Below, piece by piece: positions 63,810-64,000 of a stretch of 64,000 bases of DNA (position 1 is the stretch's first letter; each line of letters starts with the position of its first letter). Source of the stretch: Streptacidiphilus carbonis. GTDB taxonomy: Bacteria > Actinomycetota > Actinomycetes > Streptomycetales > Streptomycetaceae. The DNA is taken from NCBI RefSeq assembly GCF_000787775.1, contig NZ_BBPM01000013.1:80540-144539 (forward strand), in the 5' to 3' direction. The notes beneath the pieces were generated by a model, which saw only the letters and a program-made list of their open reading frames with translations, did not search any database and was not told the DNA's origin. Made by a program: the position numbers and the translations under genes.

Positions 63810-64000
63810 ATGATCCTGCGCCCGGTCCGTGACAGCGCCGCCGACGCCGCCGCCGTCCGCGCGGTCGCCAACGCCGCCTTCGACGCGCTGCGGCGCAGCC
63901 TGGGCGAGGAGCCCGCCGAGCCCACCCCGGCGTTCGTCGCGGTCGCGGACATCCGTACCCGGCACCTGGCCGTCACCGACCCCGGCGGCTGCTGGCTGGC
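63810..64000 (+). CDS. GNAT acetyltransferase (5' part only)
   Basis: Only the first 63 residues are in the window: MILRPVRDSAADAAAVRAVA begins the usual GNAT strand/helix, followed by NAAFDALRRSLGEEPAE and FVAVADIRTRHLAVTDPGGC. The acetyl-CoA loop would lie beyond base 64000, so family assignment is moderate. Confidence 0.65.
   Translation, partial: MILRPVRDSAADAAAVRAVANAAFDALRRSLGEEPAEPTPAFVAVADIRTRHLAVTDPGGCWL

Overview
The window is chromosomal DNA from a high-GC actinomycete, almost certainly a member of the Streptomycetaceae (Streptomyces, Kitasatospora or Streptacidiphilus; I cannot separate these from sequence alone). Supporting signs are extreme G/C bias at third codon positions, many GTG starts, long antisense shadow ORFs, an AfsK-like and a PASTA-type Ser/Thr kinase, a class II DAHP synthase, a trpL-controlled fused anthranilate synthase, a tricorn peptidase and an actinobacterial qcrCAB-ctaCDEF bcc-aa3 respiratory cluster. 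From memory the gene order matches the conserved core region of streptomycete chromosomes. I see no tRNA, rRNA, CRISPR array, prophage or intact insertion sequence.

Layout. 1-4557: thiamine biosynthesis, with thiE (cut by the window start), an Rv2175c-like DNA-binding protein and an FAD oxidoreductase leftward, and TPP riboswitch-thiO-thiS-thiG rightward. 4649-11317: PASTA kinase, nitroreductase, acetyltransferase, sulfite-oxidase-like enzyme, and iron storage (bacterioferritin and, beyond one unknown propeller-like gene, its ferredoxin with an iron box). 11471-15092: aromatic amino acids, with aroH divergent from trpL/attenuator/trpEG. 15243-24910: tricorn peptidase, AfsK-like kinase, phosphofructokinase, a two-component pair and an acyltransferase. 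25068-36248: esterase, endonuclease-like protein, ROK glucokinase, ArsA-like ATPase, phosphoesterase, fatty acyl-CoA ligase, PimB'-type mannosyltransferase and a GT87 membrane protein. 36241-41565: an exported HExxH protein and three paralogous NlpC/P60 peptidoglycan hydrolases, one behind a c-di-AMP riboswitch. 41741-47529: NYN-domain protein, zinc-ribbon protein, rhomboid protease, Lrp/AsnC ligand-binding-domain protein, class V aminotransferase behind a SAM-IV riboswitch, and trpD. 47604-59309: respiratory chain genes ctaE, qcrCAB, ctaF, ctaD and ctaC, interrupted by an MFS exporter with a TetR-like tail and an L,D-transpeptidase. 59641-64000: cysteine desulfurase-TusA fusion, PfkB kinase, small protein, lipoprotein, erpA and the beginning of a GNAT gene.

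Four cis-acting RNAs (TPP, trp attenuator, c-di-AMP, SAM-IV) link this core metabolism to metabolite pools. aroH, trpEG and trpD supply the tryptophan branch. Glucokinase and phosphofructokinase are glycolytic. The qcr/cta genes build the terminal oxidase. The desulfurase-TusA fusion and ErpA serve Fe-S/sulfur transfer.

The most distinctive non-gene feature is a family of eight dispersed palindromic intergenic elements (7371, 15092, 18431, 22053, 26386, 37531, 44791, 61027). They share an arm of about 20 bp, CGCGCAGTTCCCCGCGCCCC or a close variant, and an inner stem GCAACT/AGTTGC. Each lies next to the 3' end of at least one gene. The most unusual protein is the MFS transporter whose C-terminus resembles a TetR ligand-binding domain.
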